From: Undibacterium sp.
Lineage (GTDB): Bacteria; Pseudomonadota; Gammaproteobacteria; Burkholderiales; Burkholderiaceae_D
Length of the DNA stretch: 64,000 nt
Reading direction: 5' to 3'
Assembly: GCA_030645915.1 (NCBI GenBank)
Contig: JAUSNO010000010.1
Coordinates: 88,933 to 152,932 of the forward strand
Part shown: positions 45,735-57,040 of the stretch, piece by piece
Layout: every line of letters starts with the position of its first letter
Numbering within the stretch: position 1 is the stretch's first letter
Translations under genes and position numbers: made by a program
The notes under the pieces: generated by a model
Told to the model about the DNA's origin: nothing
What the model saw: only the letters and a program-made list of their open reading frames with translations
The model's database searches: none

Positions 45735-46223
45735 TTAACGGTATGCTGCATCAGCGGCACGCGCTGCAGCAATTTCGGGTTCGTAACGGTCACCAACTGC
45801 CAGCAACATTTCCTTGGTGAAATAAAGGTCACCACGTTTTTCACCGTGATATTCAAGTATATGCGTCTCAACAATCGAGTCGACAGGACAAGATTCTTCA
45901 CAAAAGCCGCAAAAAATGCATTTAGTCAGATCAATGTCATAGCGTGTCGTACGACGACTGCCATCTTCACGCTGCTCTGACTCAATTGTAATTGCCATTG
46001 CCGGACATACAGCCTCGCATAATTTACAAGCGATGCAACGCTCCTCTCCATTTGGATAACGGCGTAACGCATGTAAGCCACGAAAACGCGGTGACTGAGG
46101 TGTTTTTTCTTCAGGAAATTGCACTGTAATTTTACGTGCAAACACATACCGTCCTGTCAAAGCCAAACCCTTGATCAATTCTCGCAGCATCAGGCTGCTA
46201 AAAAAATCTTTAATTGCTTCCAT
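45735..46223 (-). CDS. nuoI: NADH-quinone oxidoreductase subunit I
   Basis: Peripheral-arm iron-sulfur subunit, 162 residues, carrying clusters N6a and N6b. The two ferredoxin motifs are [16 protein letters not shown] and [19 protein letters not shown]. An N-terminal amphipathic helix region ([20 protein letters not shown]) docks it on the membrane arm. It follows nuoH by 11 bases. Confidence 0.97.
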   Translation of the reverse strand: MEAIKDFFSSLMLRELIKGLALTGRYVFARKITVQFPEEKTPQSPRFRGLHALRRYPNGEERCIACKLCEAVCPAMAITIESEQREDGSRRTTRYDIDLTKCIFCGFCEESCPVDSIVETHILEYHGEKRGDLYFTKEMLLAVGDRYEPEIAAARAADAAYR

Positions 46224-46234
46224 TTTTTAGCCTT

Positions 46235-47305
46235 TTACTTCCAAATATTCCAAGAGGTCTGCATCCATGCTGCAACGATGACTAAATAGACCAATGTGAG
46301 TGGAATAAACACTTTCCAACCCAAACGCATAATTTGATCATAACGATATCGAGGGAAGGAAGCACGCGCCCAAATAAACATAGATACGACTATAAAGGTT
46401 TTGATACCCAACCAGATCCAGCCAGGTACCCAATTAAACACGATTGAATCAATCGGAGACGCCCATCCACCAAGGAACATGAGCGACGCCATTGCTGAAA
46501 TCAGGATCATGTTGACATATTCTGCCAAGTAGAACATCGCAAAAGACATACCAGAGTATTCGACCATATGGCCAGCAACAATTTCGGACTCGCCCTCTAC
46601 TACGTCGAATGGATGACGATTAGTCTCCGCGATACCAGAAATAATATAAACGACAAACATTGGTAACAAAGGTAACCAGTTCCAAGACAAGAAATTGACG
46701 CCCATGTCCGCAAACTTTCCATGCGTTTGTGCATTGACAATGTCTGTCATATTTAAACTACCAGAAACCATCAAAACGATCACAAGTACGAAACCCATAG
46801 CGATCTCGTAAGACACCATCTGTGCCGATGCGCGCATCGCACCGAGAAAAGAATATTTAGAATTTGATGCCCATCCAGCAATAATCACTCCATACACCTC
46901 CATCGAAGTGATTGCCATGATCAAAAGCAAACCTGCGTTGACGTTTGCTAGCACGGTTTCGGGGCCGAATGGAATGACGGCCCATGCCGCTAATGCAGGC
47001 ATGATAGTCATAATTGGAGCCAGCAAGAACAACACCTTATTCGCGCGCGCAGGAATAATGATTTCTTTCAGCAACAACTTTAGAGCATCGGCGATAGGCT
47101 GCAGCAAACCAGCGGGACCAACCCGATTAGGACCTAAACGAATATGCATCCAAGCGATTAGTTTACGTTCCCACAAAGTAAGGTAGGCAACTGCACCCAT
47201 CAGCGGGGCAGTGACGCAAACAATTTTTGTTAAGGTCCAGACCAGTGGCCATAAAGAACCAAAAATGTTCAAGCCATATGTCTCTATAGTGGGCAAAAAA
47301 TTCAT
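46235..47305 (-). CDS. nuoH: NADH-quinone oxidoreductase subunit H
   Basis: Membrane subunit that forms most of the quinone chamber with NuoB/D, 356 residues, eight or nine membrane helices. Family blocks are [60 protein letters not shown], and [28 protein letters not shown] with the acidic loop facing the Q site. Its ATG overlaps the nuoG stop codon by four bases, which suggests translational coupling. Confidence 0.97.
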   Translation of the reverse strand: MNFLPTIETYGLNIFGSLWPLVWTLTKIVCVTAPLMGAVAYLTLWERKLIAWMHIRLGPNRVGPAGLLQPIADALKLLLKEIIIPARANKVLFLLAPIMTIMPALAAWAVIPFGPETVLANVNAGLLLIMAITSMEVYGVIIAGWASNSKYSFLGAMRASAQMVSYEIAMGFVLVIVLMVSGSLNMTDIVNAQTHGKFADMGVNFLSWNWLPLLPMFVVYIISGIAETNRHPFDVVEGESEIVAGHMVEYSGMSFAMFYLAEYVNMILISAMASLMFLGGWASPIDSIVFNWVPGWIWLGIKTFIVVSMFIWARASFPRYRYDQIMRLGWKVFIPLTLVYLVIVAAWMQTSWNIWK

Positions 47306-49635
47306 ATGGCACGCTCCACTTTAATCGGTCCAAACATTGCCCCCAAAGCCTGAGTAGCTGCTAATCCGGCAGCTACACGAACTACAGTACCTGGCAAACT
47401 GGAATCAAGCATAGCAGGCAAGATAATACTGCCATTATCTTGCGTCAATTTAACATAATCACCATCTTTAATCGCAAGCTTGGCAAATTCTGCGGTGCTA
47501 AGCCATGCATTGGGCGCTTTCGCGTCCATAGTTTTTTGCAGTGATTCTGCTCTTCGTACGATAGCGTCAGTGCTATAGATAGGCACATCAGAAACACGCT
47601 CTAATCCAGAAACATCACTGGTTAAAATTAGTTCCATCGAAGCAAAATTATTCAAATTCGATGACAAGTCAGTCACATCTTTACCTAGCACTTCATCGCG
47701 CACAGCTTCGGCTGTTTCATAGTCAAAATTTTCCAGTCCGAGTAAATTACCCAAAACACGCAGTACTTTCCACGCAGGACGCGTATCACCCAAAGGCTTA
47801 ACCACACCGTGAAAACTTTGCGCGCGCCCTTCACAATTAACAAAAGTACCAGCGGTTTCGGTAAATGGTGAAACTGGCAGCAAGACATCTGCATAATCAG
47901 CACCATGTTTAAATGGAGACATGACGATGACCATTTCAGCCTGTGTCAATGCAGCCTTGGCTTGTTGTGGATTTTCACAATCAAACTCAGGCTCGGCATG
48001 AAGTACCAAATAAGCTTTTTTAGCTTGTGCAAATACCGCTTGTGCATTTAAATCTATAACTGGATTAGCTTTTGCCAAATACGCACCTACAGTATTCGCC
48101 GCTTCAGTCAAATAGCCGAAACCAGTTCCCGCATTTTTCGCTATCCATTCAGCAATTGCATGAATTTTTGCAGCATCCGGATGCTGTGCTGCCGCATTAC
48201 CAATAAACACTGCAGCACGCGCAACGTCAGTTCCAGAAAGCAAACTTACCGCAATTGCCTCAGCTTGCGCAGAAACCTGAACATCTCGCAAGCCAGCCGG
48301 CTTCGCAATCTCTTTTTTATTTGCTACGGCTACGGCAATTTCCGCCAGAAAAGACACCCATGTCGATGGCGCCAATACCACCTTATTAGCCAATTTAATC
48401 AATAAATCATCATCAGTAGCGTGAAGAACGCTTAACTTCGCGCCTGACTTCACAGCCTGACGCAAACGCGCCGCAAGCAAAGGATGATCCTTCCGTAAGA
48501 ACGATCCAATGATGAAGACCTGACTTAACAGCCCCACCTGCGTAATCGACATCCCCAGCCAAGGTTTAATCTTGCCATTGAGAGAAAAATCTGTTTGACG
48601 CAGGCGAAAGTCAATGTGATCTGAACCTATGCCACGCACCACACGCTGCAATAAAGACAACTCTTCCAGAGTGGAATTTGGTGCAGCTATCGCGGCAATC
48701 GCATCCGATCCATGCTCATGTTTTATGTTTTTCAAACCATGTGCTACATATTCCAAAGCTGTCTGCCAATCAGTTTCCTGCCATTGGCCACCTTGCTTAA
48801 TCATTGGTTTAGTCAGCCGATCTGGACTATTTAAACCTTCATAGGCAAAACGGTCTTTATCGGAAATCCAGCATTCATTGATTGCTTCATTTTCCAGAGG
48901 AACAATACGCATTACCTTATTGTTCTTGACTTGCACAGTCAAATTGGAACCCAAGGCATCATGTGCACTTACCGACTTGCGACGCGACAACTCCCAAGTA
49001 CGGGCGGAATAACGGAAAGGTTTAGAAGTAAGAGCACCGACAGGACACAGATCGATCATGTTTCCTGACAGTTCGGAATCAACGGTCTTGCCCACAAAAG
49101 AAGTAATTTCAGCGTGTTCGCCACGACCCAACATACCGAGTTCCATTACACCGGCTATCTCCTGGCCAAAACGAACGCAACGTGTGCAGTGTATGCAACG
49201 GCTCATTTCTTCCATCGATATCAGTGGCCCTACACTTTTATGGAAAACTACACGTTTTTCTTCTTGATAACGCGATGTAGTTCCGCCATAACCAACCGCA
49301 AGATCTTGCAATTGGCATTCACCACCTTGGTCGCAAATAGGACAATCCAATGGGTGATTGATGAGTAAAAACTCCATCACGCCTTTTTGCGCAGTGACGG
49401 CTTTATCACTATTGGAACGAACGATCATGCCTTGCGTTACCGGCGTAGCACAAGCAGGCAAAGGCTTAGGCGCCTTTTCCACTTCGACCAAACACATGCG
49501 ACAGTTCGCCGCAATGGATAATTTTTTGTGATAACAAAAATGAGGAATGTAAGTGCCAAGTTTATTGGCAGCATCCATTATCATGCTACCTGCTGGCACT
49601 TCAACTTTCTTGCCGTCTATTTCGATTTCAACCAT
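47302..49635 (-). CDS. nuoG: NADH-quinone oxidoreductase subunit G
   Basis: The 777-residue largest subunit of the NADH-oxidising arm. It holds the [2Fe-2S] site ([22 protein letters not shown], with a preceding Cys), a histidine-ligated [4Fe-4S] site ([18 protein letters not shown]) and [16 protein letters not shown] near residue 145. [20 protein letters not shown] is the second cluster block. The long C-terminal part is the molybdopterin-oxidoreductase-like domain without a cofactor. It starts 44 bases after nuoF. Confidence 0.96.
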   Translation of the reverse strand: MVEIEIDGKKVEVPAGSMIMDAANKLGTYIPHFCYHKKLSIAANCRMCLVEVEKAPKPLPACATPVTQGMIVRSNSDKAVTAQKGVMEFLLINHPLDCPICDQGGECQLQDLAVGYGGTTSRYQEEKRVVFHKSVGPLISMEEMSRCIHCTRCVRFGQEIAGVMELGMLGRGEHAEITSFVGKTVDSELSGNMIDLCPVGALTSKPFRYSARTWELSRRKSVSAHDALGSNLTVQVKNNKVMRIVPLENEAINECWISDKDRFAYEGLNSPDRLTKPMIKQGGQWQETDWQTALEYVAHGLKNIKHEHGSDAIAAIAAPNSTLEELSLLQRVVRGIGSDHIDFRLRQTDFSLNGKIKPWLGMSITQVGLLSQVFIIGSFLRKDHPLLAARLRQAVKSGAKLSVLHATDDDLLIKLANKVVLAPSTWVSFLAEIAVAVANKKEIAKPAGLRDVQVSAQAEAIAVSLLSGTDVARAAVFIGNAAAQHPDAAKIHAIAEWIAKNAGTGFGYLTEAANTVGAYLAKANPVIDLNAQAVFAQAKKAYLVLHAEPEFDCENPQQAKAALTQAEMVIVMSPFKHGADYADVLLPVSPFTETAGTFVNCEGRAQSFHGVVKPLGDTRPAWKVLRVLGNLLGLENFDYETAEAVRDEVLGKDVTDLSSNLNNFASMELILTSDVSGLERVSDVPIYSTDAIVRRAESLQKTMDAKAPNAWLSTAEFAKLAIKDGDYVKLTQDNGSIILPAMLDSSLPGTVVRVAAGLAATQALGAMFGPIKVERAI

Positions 49636-49679
49636 GGTTATACTCTGGGTGCGCTAAGCGAATAAAAATTCAAGCTGGC

Positions 49680-50975
49680 TTACATGTAAGTAGGGACCAA
49701 GCAATGCTTATGCTCGATATGATATTCAAATTCTTCTCGGAAATTTTTGATAAACGCCCGAACCGGCATTGCCGCTGCATCACCCAAGGCACATATTGTG
49801 CGCCCTTGGATATTGTCAGCAATCGAGTTGAGCATATCTAAATCATCCGCCCTGCCCTGACCGTGCTCAATGCGATGCACCATGCGATACAACCATCCGG
49901 TACCTTCACGACAAGGTGTGCATTGACCGCATGACTCCTCGAAATAGAAGTAGGACAAACGCAATAATGATTTCACCATACACCGCGTTTCATCCATGAC
50001 AATAACTGCACCAGAACCCAACATGGACCCTGCCTTAGCAATCGAATCATAATCCATGTCGGTGGCCATCATGACATCGGCAGTCAACACTGGCATAGAC
50101 GAGCCGCCAGGAATTACCGCCTTGAGTTTCTTGCCATCCCGCATACCACCAGCAAGCTCCAGCAAAGTTGCAAATGGCGTTCCCATTGGCACTTCGTAAT
50201 TGCCCGGTTTGGCAACGTCACCCGACATGGAAAAAATCTTGGTACCGCCGTTATTTGGCTTACCCAAGGCAGCGTATTTTTCACCACCCATCGCAAAGAC
50301 AAAGGGTACCGCGGCAAACGTCTCGGTGTTATTGATCGTGGTCGGTTTTCCATACAAACCAAAACTAGCTGGGAAAGGAGGCTTAAAACGCGGCTGACCT
50401 TTTTTACCCTCGAGGGATTCCAGCAAGGCAGTTTCTTCGCCACAGATATAAGCACCATAGCCATGAAACGCGTGCAACTGAAAATTAAATTCAGAGCCAT
50501 GAATCTTGTCACCTAACATGCCCGCAGCACGCGCCTCTTCGAGAGCTTCTTCGAAGCGATCATAATCGGCAAAAATTTCGCCATGGATATAGTTATAGCC
50601 TATGGTAATTCCCATCGCATAGGCACCAATCGCCATACCTTCGATCAAGGCATGCGGGTTATATCGGATAATATCTCTATCTTTAAATGTGCCTGGCTCG
50701 CCTTCGTCGGTATTGCAGACTAAATATTTTTGACCAGGATATTGACGTGGCATAAAGCTCCACTTCAATCCGGTAGGAAAGCCTGCACCACCGCGACCGC
50801 GCAGTGAAGATGCCTTTAATTCTGCAATGACTTGTTCTGGCGTGATTTTCTCATCCAGGATACGTTTCAGCGACTGGTAGCCGCCACGTGCTACGTAATC
50901 TTGTAGATGCCAATTTTTTCCGTCTAGGCCAGCCAATATGAGTGGATTGATATGGCGATTATGCAGGCTCGTCAT
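49680..50975 (-). CDS. nuoF: NADH-quinone oxidoreductase subunit F
   Basis: NADH- and FMN-binding subunit, 431 residues. The NADH/FMN site is in [21 protein letters not shown] and [19 protein letters not shown]. Cluster N3 is bound by [15 protein letters not shown] with a downstream cysteine ([11 protein letters not shown]). Its start codon overlaps the nuoE stop codon by one base (TAATG), so translation is probably coupled. Confidence 0.97.
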   Translation of the reverse strand: MTSLHNRHINPLILAGLDGKNWHLQDYVARGGYQSLKRILDEKITPEQVIAELKASSLRGRGGAGFPTGLKWSFMPRQYPGQKYLVCNTDEGEPGTFKDRDIIRYNPHALIEGMAIGAYAMGITIGYNYIHGEIFADYDRFEEALEEARAAGMLGDKIHGSEFNFQLHAFHGYGAYICGEETALLESLEGKKGQPRFKPPFPASFGLYGKPTTINNTETFAAVPFVFAMGGEKYAALGKPNNGGTKIFSMSGDVAKPGNYEVPMGTPFATLLELAGGMRDGKKLKAVIPGGSSMPVLTADVMMATDMDYDSIAKAGSMLGSGAVIVMDETRCMVKSLLRLSYFYFEESCGQCTPCREGTGWLYRMVHRIEHGQGRADDLDMLNSIADNIQGRTICALGDAAAMPVRAFIKNFREEFEYHIEHKHCLVPTYM

Positions 50976-51463
50976 TATTTACCCGCCTCTTTCAATTCAG
51001 ACACCAAGAAATCAATTTTCTCATTCGACATGAAGCTGCACATACGCTTATTATTCACCAACATCACAGGCGCATCGCCACAAGCGCCCATACACTCCCC
51101 CTCAACCAAGGTAAACATGCCATCAACGCTAGTCTCTTTAAAATTCAGACCTAATTTGGTTTTTAAATGATGCGCCGCACGTTCGCCACCTGACAAGGCA
51201 CAAGGCAAGTTAGTGCAAACGGAAATCTTAAATTTTCCGACTGGCTGAGTGTTGTACATATTGTAAAAAGTAGCTACCTCCTGTACAGCCACCGCAGGCA
51301 TGCCGATATAGTCAGCCACAGCCTGCATTACTTCCGCCGGCAACCATCCAGCTTCATCCTGCGCAATTGCAAGCGCAGCCATGACAGCGGACTGTCTTTG
51401 GTCGGCAGGAAACTTCGCCAACTCACGATCAATTTTTTTTATTACTTGTTCTGATAAGACCAT
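50975..51463 (-). CDS. nuoE: NADH-quinone oxidoreductase subunit E
   Basis: 24-kDa subunit with a [2Fe-2S] cluster N1a, 162 residues. The cluster ligands are in [11 protein letters not shown] and [15 protein letters not shown], a C-x4-C ... C-x3-C arrangement. A helical N-terminal domain precedes the thioredoxin-like fold. The start at ATG 51463 has GAGG upstream; the frame is open to a TTG 15 bases earlier. Confidence 0.97.
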   Translation of the reverse strand: MVLSEQVIKKIDRELAKFPADQRQSAVMAALAIAQDEAGWLPAEVMQAVADYIGMPAVAVQEVATFYNMYNTQPVGKFKISVCTNLPCALSGGERAAHHLKTKLGLNFKETSVDGMFTLVEGECMGACGDAPVMLVNNKRMCSFMSNEKIDFLVSELKEAGK

Positions 51464-51503
51464 CGCTTTTTGCCTCAAATATCAACACGCTCAGAGCGCG
51501 TGA

Positions 51504-52757
51504 TCATCTATCAATTTCACCAAACACAATATCCTGAGTACCAATAATGGTCACTGCATCGGCGAGCATATGCCCTTTGACCATTTCATTCAAACCCTGC
51601 AGATGCGCATAGCCTGGCGCACGTATTTTCATGCGATATGGTTTATTTGCGCCATCAGAAAGCAGATATATCCCGAACTCACCTTTAGGATGCTCAACCG
51701 CCGAATACGCCTCACCCACGGGCACATGGAATCCCTCAGAGAATAATTTGAAGTGATGGATTAACTCTTCCATGTTCGACTTCATATTCACGCGACTTGG
51801 CGGTGCGATTTTATGATTACTGGTAATGACCGGACCTGGATTATTTCGCAACCACTCCACGCACTGCTTGATGATGCGATTCGACTGGCGCATTTCTTCA
51901 ATACGTACCAGGTAACGATCATAACTATCACCGTTGACACCAACAGGAATATCAAAATCTAACAAGTCATAAACTTCATACGGTTGCTTTTTGCGTAGAT
52001 CCCATTCGACACCTGAACCGCGCAACATAGGACCGGTAAAACCCATCGCTTTAGCCCGCTCTGGCGACACTACGCCAATACCAACCAAACGCTGCTTCCA
52101 AATACGGTTATCCGTCAGTAGAGTTTCATACTCATCGACGTACGTAGGAAAACGATTAGTAAAGTCTTCAATAAAATCTAACAGGGAGCCCTGACGGTTT
52201 TCATTAAGTTGGCGTATTGCTTTTTCGTTCTTCAGCTTTGATGCCTTATGCTTAGGCATTTCATCTGGCAAATCGCGATATACCCCGCCCGGACGATAAT
52301 AGGCCGCATGCATACGCGCACCAGATACCGCTTCATAACAGTCGAGCAAATCTTCACGCTCACGGAACGCATAAAGTATCACCGCCATGGCACCAACGTC
52401 CAAGGCATGTGCACCTATCCACATCAAGTGATTCAACAAGCGCGTAATTTCATCGAACATGACGCGAATGTACTGGGCCCGCAGTGGCACTTCAAGTCCG
52501 AGCATTTTTTCGATCGCCATGACATAAGCATGCTCATTACTCATCATCGAGACGTAATCGAGCCTATCCATGTAAGGAACAGATTGCAAATATGTCTTTT
52601 GCTCAGCAAGTTTTTCGGTAGCGCGATGCAACAAACCAATATGAGGATCAGCGCGTTGAATAACCTCGCCATCAAGCTCCAATACCAAACGCAAAACACC
52701 GTGCGCTGCTGGATGTTGCGGACCAAAATTTAACGTGTAATTTTTGATTTCGGCCAT
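51504..52757 (-). CDS. nuoD: NADH-quinone oxidoreductase subunit D
   Basis: 49-kDa subunit that shapes the quinone site, 417 residues. Blocks are [21 protein letters not shown] with the conserved histidines near the N-terminus, [20 protein letters not shown], and [30 protein letters not shown] at the end. It begins with a one-base overlap (TAATG) with nuoC. Confidence 0.97.
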   Translation of the reverse strand: MAEIKNYTLNFGPQHPAAHGVLRLVLELDGEVIQRADPHIGLLHRATEKLAEQKTYLQSVPYMDRLDYVSMMSNEHAYVMAIEKMLGLEVPLRAQYIRVMFDEITRLLNHLMWIGAHALDVGAMAVILYAFREREDLLDCYEAVSGARMHAAYYRPGGVYRDLPDEMPKHKASKLKNEKAIRQLNENRQGSLLDFIEDFTNRFPTYVDEYETLLTDNRIWKQRLVGIGVVSPERAKAMGFTGPMLRGSGVEWDLRKKQPYEVYDLLDFDIPVGVNGDSYDRYLVRIEEMRQSNRIIKQCVEWLRNNPGPVITSNHKIAPPSRVNMKSNMEELIHHFKLFSEGFHVPVGEAYSAVEHPKGEFGIYLLSDGANKPYRMKIRAPGYAHLQGLNEMVKGHMLADAVTIIGTQDIVFGEIDR

Positions 52758-53353
52758 TATTTCGCCCCGTAACTTTCTTCACGAATTACGCGCGGAGTAT
52801 TCTCACGCGATTCGATCGTTACAGGTTGATATACGACGCGCTTTTGCTCAGCATCGTAACGCATCTCAACATAACCAGTCATAGGGAAATCTTTACGGAA
52901 CGGGTGACCAATAAAACCATAATCAGTCAGAATACGACGCAAATCATTGTGACCATCAAACAAGATACCAAATAGATCAAAAGCTTCGCGTTCATACCAA
53001 TTCGCTGATGTCCAGACATCCATTAAAGAAGGAACGACAGGCATTTCATCATCAGCAGCAAAAGTACGGACACGCAAGCGCCAATTAAGCGTCACTGACA
53101 ATAGATGCGAGACCACAGCAAAACGGACACCATCCCAAGCGCCATCGCCATAAGTGGAATAATCCACTCCGCACAAATCAATTAACTCTTCGAAACACGT
53201 AGATGCGCTATCACGCAAATCACGCATGGCCTGCAGATAATCAGCAGGAGCAAGCACCACAGTCACTTCGCCAAGCGCTACCGATATTTGCAGTGCGCGA
53301 TCGCCCAAGACATCTCTTACAGCCGCCTCAAGCTTTTCTAATTTTGTCGTCAT
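52757..53353 (-). CDS. nuoC: NADH-quinone oxidoreductase subunit C
   Basis: 30-kDa subunit of the peripheral arm, 198 residues. The C-terminal signature is [41 protein letters not shown]. The frame runs further upstream into nuoB sequence, but the ATG at 53353 gives the family-typical N-terminus ([12 protein letters not shown]) and follows the nuoB stop codon by 26 bases. Confidence 0.97.
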   Translation of the reverse strand: MTTKLEKLEAAVRDVLGDRALQISVALGEVTVVLAPADYLQAMRDLRDSASTCFEELIDLCGVDYSTYGDGAWDGVRFAVVSHLLSVTLNWRLRVRTFAADDEMPVVPSLMDVWTSANWYEREAFDLFGILFDGHNDLRRILTDYGFIGHPFRKDFPMTGYVEMRYDAEQKRVVYQPVTIESRENTPRVIREESYGAK

Positions 53354-53379
53354 ATTCAAAGTCGCCCTAATTCGCTTAA

Positions 53380-53859
53380 TCAGCGAGCAATCGTATTGGT
53401 ACGTTTGATTTTGTTTTGCAACTGAATAATGCCGTATATCAGCGCTTCCGCAGTCGGCGGACAACCCGGCACATATATATCGACCGGAACTATGCGATCA
53501 CATCCACGCACGACCGAATAAGAATAATGGTAGTAACCGCCGCCATTGGCACAAGAACCCATGGATATCACCGAACGAGGCTCTGCCATTTGATCGTAAA
53601 CTTTACGTAGCGCTGGGGCCATTTTATTGCACAAGGTACCGGCAACAATCATGACATCAGAATGTCGCGGCGACGGGCGAAAAACACCAGCACCAAAGCG
53701 ATCCAGATCATAGCGCGAACAACCAGCATGAATCATCTCAACCGCACAGCACGCCAAACCAAAACTCATCGGCCACAAGGAACCAGTACGAGCCCAGTTA
53801 ATCAGCTGATCGGCTGTAGTAGTGACGAAGCCTTCATTTAGTACACCATCAATTGCCAT
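53380..53859 (-). CDS. nuoB: NADH-quinone oxidoreductase subunit B
   Basis: PSST-type subunit, 159 residues, which binds cluster N2. The adjacent cysteines are in [14 protein letters not shown], and further ligands lie in [11 protein letters not shown] and [15 protein letters not shown]. It follows nuoA by six bases. Confidence 0.98.
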   Translation of the reverse strand: MAIDGVLNEGFVTTTADQLINWARTGSLWPMSFGLACCAVEMIHAGCSRYDLDRFGAGVFRPSPRHSDVMIVAGTLCNKMAPALRKVYDQMAEPRSVISMGSCANGGGYYHYSYSVVRGCDRIVPVDIYVPGCPPTAEALIYGIIQLQNKIKRTNTIAR

Positions 53860-53865
53860 AATCTA

Positions 53866-54225
53866 TCACTCCCAATCCAGGGCGCCCTTTTTCCAGATAT
53901 ACCAAAACCCGACCGCGAATTCAAGAATAAAACCTAGCATGATCAAAAACCCTGACCAGCCCAAATCCCTCATGGACACGGCCCAAGGGAAGAAAAACGC
54001 AGTTTCAAGATCAAACAAGATAAACAAAATGGCGACGAGATAGTAACGCACGTCAAACTTCATACGCGCATCTTCAAACGCTTCGAAACCACATTCATAG
54101 GGAGATGTTTTTTGACTGTCAGGCTTAAAAGGACCGAGAATACGACCCAATATTTGCGGCAGGATACCCACCACAATTCCAACCAAAATAAAAAGAAGAA
54201 CAGGGAAATAATTTTCGAGATTCAC
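53866..54225 (-). CDS. nuoA: NADH-quinone oxidoreductase subunit A
   Basis: Small membrane subunit, 119 residues and three helices, with the conserved loop [40 protein letters not shown]. The start is a GTG (54225-54223) after AGGGGG at seven bases; a longer ATG frame from 54252 would add nine residues unlike the family. It opens the complex I operon, 126 bases downstream of tRNA-Leu. Confidence 0.96.
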   Translation of the reverse strand: MNLENYFPVLLFILVGIVVGILPQILGRILGPFKPDSQKTSPYECGFEAFEDARMKFDVRYYLVAILFILFDLETAFFFPWAVSMRDLGWSGFLIMLGFILEFAVGFWYIWKKGALDWE

Positions 54226-54351
54226 GATAGACCCCCTGCATTTAAACGTCACATTGAAGTAATTCGCACATGATATCCGTTAGTGCAACCAAGAAACTTA
54301 AAATAAACATTTTCTTGATTAAGCTCAACAAAAAAAACCATGCATTTTTAT

Positions 54352-54436
54352 TGGTGCCGACGACGAGACTCGAACTCGTACAGCTTTCGCCACTACCCCC
54401 TCAAGATAGCGTGTCTACCAATTTCACCACGTCGGC
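54352..54436 (-). tRNA. tRNA-Leu (anticodon GAG)
   Basis: An 85-base type II tRNA on the minus strand. The acceptor GCCGACG pairs with CGTCGGC, the anticodon loop CTTGAGG gives GAG, and CCA is encoded. It lies between secG and nuoA in the order common to Burkholderiales. Confidence 0.97.
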
Positions 54437-54520
54437 ATAAGCGCTGCATTTTACTCCTATCACGTCAATTGTTCAACGCACAATTGCGGAAATTCAATAT
54501 TTTTTTGCAGCGCAAAAGAC

Positions 54521-54886
54521 TTACTTAGGAATTTGACTTGCCTGACCTGTCGCACTAGCTGGCACAGCGGCAGGAACGACAGAAGAAGCACTCGCTGGCG
54601 CCACTTTCATCACAGACAAATTATCCATGACTCCAACTGAAACGGCACGATTACTGCCTATGTAAGCCAGCGCCAATGTTGCCGCAAAAAAAATTGAAGC
54701 AGCAACACCAGTTGACTTTGAGAGAAAATTCGACGAGCCAGTTGCGCCAAACAGACTGCCAGAAGCCCCCGAACCAAAAGAAGCACCCATATCAGCCCCC
54801 TTACCATGCTGCAATAGAACCAAGCCAATAATCACCAACGCCGACAAAACCTGGACCACCACTACCGCCGTAAAAAAATTTTGCAT
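54521..54886 (-). CDS. secG: Preprotein translocase subunit SecG
   Basis: Accessory subunit of the SecYEG translocon, 121 residues, two membrane helices (residues about 4-24 and 62-80) with GKGADMGASFGSGASGSLFGATGSSNFLSK between them. The long Ala/Ser/Pro-rich C-terminal tail (about 35 residues) is typical of betaproteobacterial SecG. It follows tpiA by 51 bases. Confidence 0.95.
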   Translation of the reverse strand: MQNFFTAVVVVQVLSALVIIGLVLLQHGKGADMGASFGSGASGSLFGATGSSNFLSKSTGVAASIFFAATLALAYIGSNRAVSVGVMDNLSVMKVAPASASSVVPAAVPASATGQASQIPK

Positions 54887-54937
54887 TCAAAACACCTATT
54901 TAAATTAGTCACTAAAAATCATCAAAACAAATCACTC

Positions 54938-55681
54938 TTAAACCGCATTAATTATTGCCAAAAAATCCGCCGATTTCAAGGCAGCCCCACCAATTAACCC
55001 TCCATCTATATCGTCCATTGCAAGCAGCTCTTTTGCATTTTCCGGCTTCATACTTCCGCCATACAAAATTTGAACCTTCCGCGCTGCAATTTCACTTCTT
55101 TGCATTAATTGCTGACGCAATACAGCATGCACATCTTGCGCCATTTGCGGTGTTGCAGTCTTACCCGTTCCAATTGCCCACACTGGCTCGTATGCAATTA
55201 CAATTTGACCCAACTCCGAATCATCAAGAAGATCCATTACTGCCTGGAGCTGAGCAAGTACAACAACACTAGTTAATCCTAACTCGCGCTGCTCCAATGT
55301 CTCACCCACGCAAACAATAGGAATAATTCCATTCCTTAATGCCTGAACGGCTTTTTGTGCCACCAGCTCATCTTGCTCATGATGATATGCACGCCGCTCC
55401 GAATGACCAACGATTACATATTGACAGCCGACATCAGCTAACATTGCAGCTGAAACCTCCCCCGTGTACGCACCGGAAACATGTACAGAGGCATCCTGCG
55501 CACCCAATAGAAGCGCAGCAGGACGGATTTCGGCGCATTGCGGCAAATAAATGACGGGCGGACAAATGAGGACATCACACTTCTGAGTATTCAATCCAGC
55601 AATAATCTCATCGAGTAACATGCTATTTGCAGCCAAGCTACCATTCATTTTCCAGTTACCAGCTATTAGTATACGTCGCAT
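54938..55681 (-). CDS. tpiA: Triosephosphate isomerase
   Basis: Glycolytic isomerase, 247 residues, TIM barrel. Catalytic lysine in AGNWKMNG (residues 7-14), histidine in VIVGHSERR and glutamate in [21 protein letters not shown], with [13 protein letters not shown] and [10 protein letters not shown] binding phosphate. A good sigma70 promoter lies 28 bases upstream. Confidence 0.97.
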   Translation of the reverse strand: MRRILIAGNWKMNGSLAANSMLLDEIIAGLNTQKCDVLICPPVIYLPQCAEIRPAALLLGAQDASVHVSGAYTGEVSAAMLADVGCQYVIVGHSERRAYHHEQDELVAQKAVQALRNGIIPIVCVGETLEQRELGLTSVVVLAQLQAVMDLLDDSELGQIVIAYEPVWAIGTGKTATPQMAQDVHAVLRQQLMQRSEIAARKVQILYGGSMKPENAKELLAMDDIDGGLIGGAALKSADFLAIINAV

Positions 55682-55708
55682 AGCAATCTAAAATTTAATT
55701 AACCGTCT

Positions 55709-55738
55709 ATTGTATCGCGCAGAGGCTAAGGGGGTCAA
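55709..55738 (-). promoter_or_regulatory. Sigma70 promoter of tpiA-secG-tRNA-Leu-nuo
   Basis: On the minus strand TTGACC (55738-55733), an 18-base spacer and TACAAT (55714-55709). Each box matches consensus at five of six positions. It may drive tpiA, secG, tRNA-Leu and possibly read into nuo. Confidence 0.65.
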
Positions 55739-55927
55739 ATTACGTAAAAAAATAACGTCAAAACAACATCTAAAGAAATCCACTGACAACAGTGCATACA
55801 CCCTTAAGTATGGATCAGCCTTAGCAAGAATTCCAAATGTCCAAGATGTTCATCAATGCTGTCAACTGCACAAGAAATAAGCCTTAATCCATATTTAATT
55901 TACGATGTTTTGCATACTCACTCGACA

Positions 55928-56905
55928 TCATATCTGCAGCATTATTTTCCCTACATGCTGACTAGATTCCATTAATGTATGCGCCAGTGCAGCTTGCTCC
56001 AATGGGAAAGTTTTATAAATTACAGGCTTAATTTGTTTTGTCTCCAATAGAGGCCAGACGTGCGAATACAACTGCTGAGCGATAGCTGCTTTAAATGCAA
56101 TTGGACGCGGCCTTAAAGTAGACCCGGTAATAGTTAATCGTCTACGTAACACTTGAGACAAATCAAGATCAGCGCGAGAGCCGCCAAGTAATGCAATTAT
56201 CACCAAACGACCATCATCAGCCAGGCAATTAACCTCACGCGACAAATAGTCCCCTGCAACCATATCGAGAATAACGTCGACACCCCTTCCATCAGTAACG
56301 GATTTAATTACATCCATAAAATCTTCGGTACGATAATTTATACTTCGCTCAGAACCAAGAAGTTCTGCAGTTCGACACTTATCATCCGATCCCGCCGTGG
56401 AGAACACACGATGACCAAGAGCTGCCGCAATTTGAATTGCTGCGACCCCTATCCCTGAAGTCCCACCTTGCACCAACAAAGTTTCTCCAGGTAACATTTT
56501 TGCTCGATCAAAAATATTCGCCCACACAGTGAAGTAAGTTTCTGGCAACGACGCGGCCTCGAGCAAAGACAAGCCCAAAGGCACAGGCAAACATTGCTGA
56601 ACGGGGGCCACGCAATATTCTGCATATCCGCCCCCCTGAACCAGCGAGCAAACCATATCGCCTAACTTAAATGCGCTTCCACTTACATCACCACTAACAA
56701 TTTCACCCGCAATCTCAAGACCAGGTAAATCAGATGCCCCAACAGGAACAGGGTAATGTCCCATACGCTGAAACACGTCCGGCCGATTTACACCGGCAGC
56801 ATGAACCTTAATCAAAACCTCGCCAGTTCCCGCTTGTGGAATTGCTCTATTACATATCTGCAATACCTCAGGCTTACCGTATTGCGTAATTTCAATTGCT
56901 CGCAT
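55928..56905 (-). CDS. NAD(P)H quinone oxidoreductase, PIG3/Qor-like
   Basis: A 325-residue zinc-free medium-chain reductase of the quinone oxidoreductase group. It has the substrate domain start MRAIEITQYGKPEVLQ, HAAGVNRPDVFQRMGHYP, and the NADPH motif LVQGGTSGIGVAAIQIA. The absence of structural and catalytic zinc cysteines fits quinone reductases and not alcohol dehydrogenases. It sits between pnp and tpiA, a common arrangement in Burkholderiales, but the pnp terminator separates it from pnp. Confidence 0.9.
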   Translation of the reverse strand: MRAIEITQYGKPEVLQICNRAIPQAGTGEVLIKVHAAGVNRPDVFQRMGHYPVPVGASDLPGLEIAGEIVSGDVSGSAFKLGDMVCSLVQGGGYAEYCVAPVQQCLPVPLGLSLLEAASLPETYFTVWANIFDRAKMLPGETLLVQGGTSGIGVAAIQIAAALGHRVFSTAGSDDKCRTAELLGSERSINYRTEDFMDVIKSVTDGRGVDVILDMVAGDYLSREVNCLADDGRLVIIALLGGSRADLDLSQVLRRRLTITGSTLRPRPIAFKAAIAQQLYSHVWPLLETKQIKPVIYKTFPLEQAALAHTLMESSQHVGKIMLQI

Positions 56906-56943
56906 TCCACTCTCTCCTATGGAAGATATGTCAGATACCAGGC

Positions 56944-56986
56944 ATAAAAAAGGCTGCCCGTATTTTCATAAGGACAGCCTTTTTCC
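56944..56986 (-). terminator. Terminator after pnp
   Basis: On the minus strand GGCTGTCC pairs with GGGCAGCC with one wobble, flanked by A and T runs. It lies between pnp and the quinone reductase gene. Confidence 0.85.
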
Positions 56987-57040
56987 ATCAACGCCATGAC
57001 CCAAAGTGACGAATAGCGTGCCATTCGTCACTTACTTCGA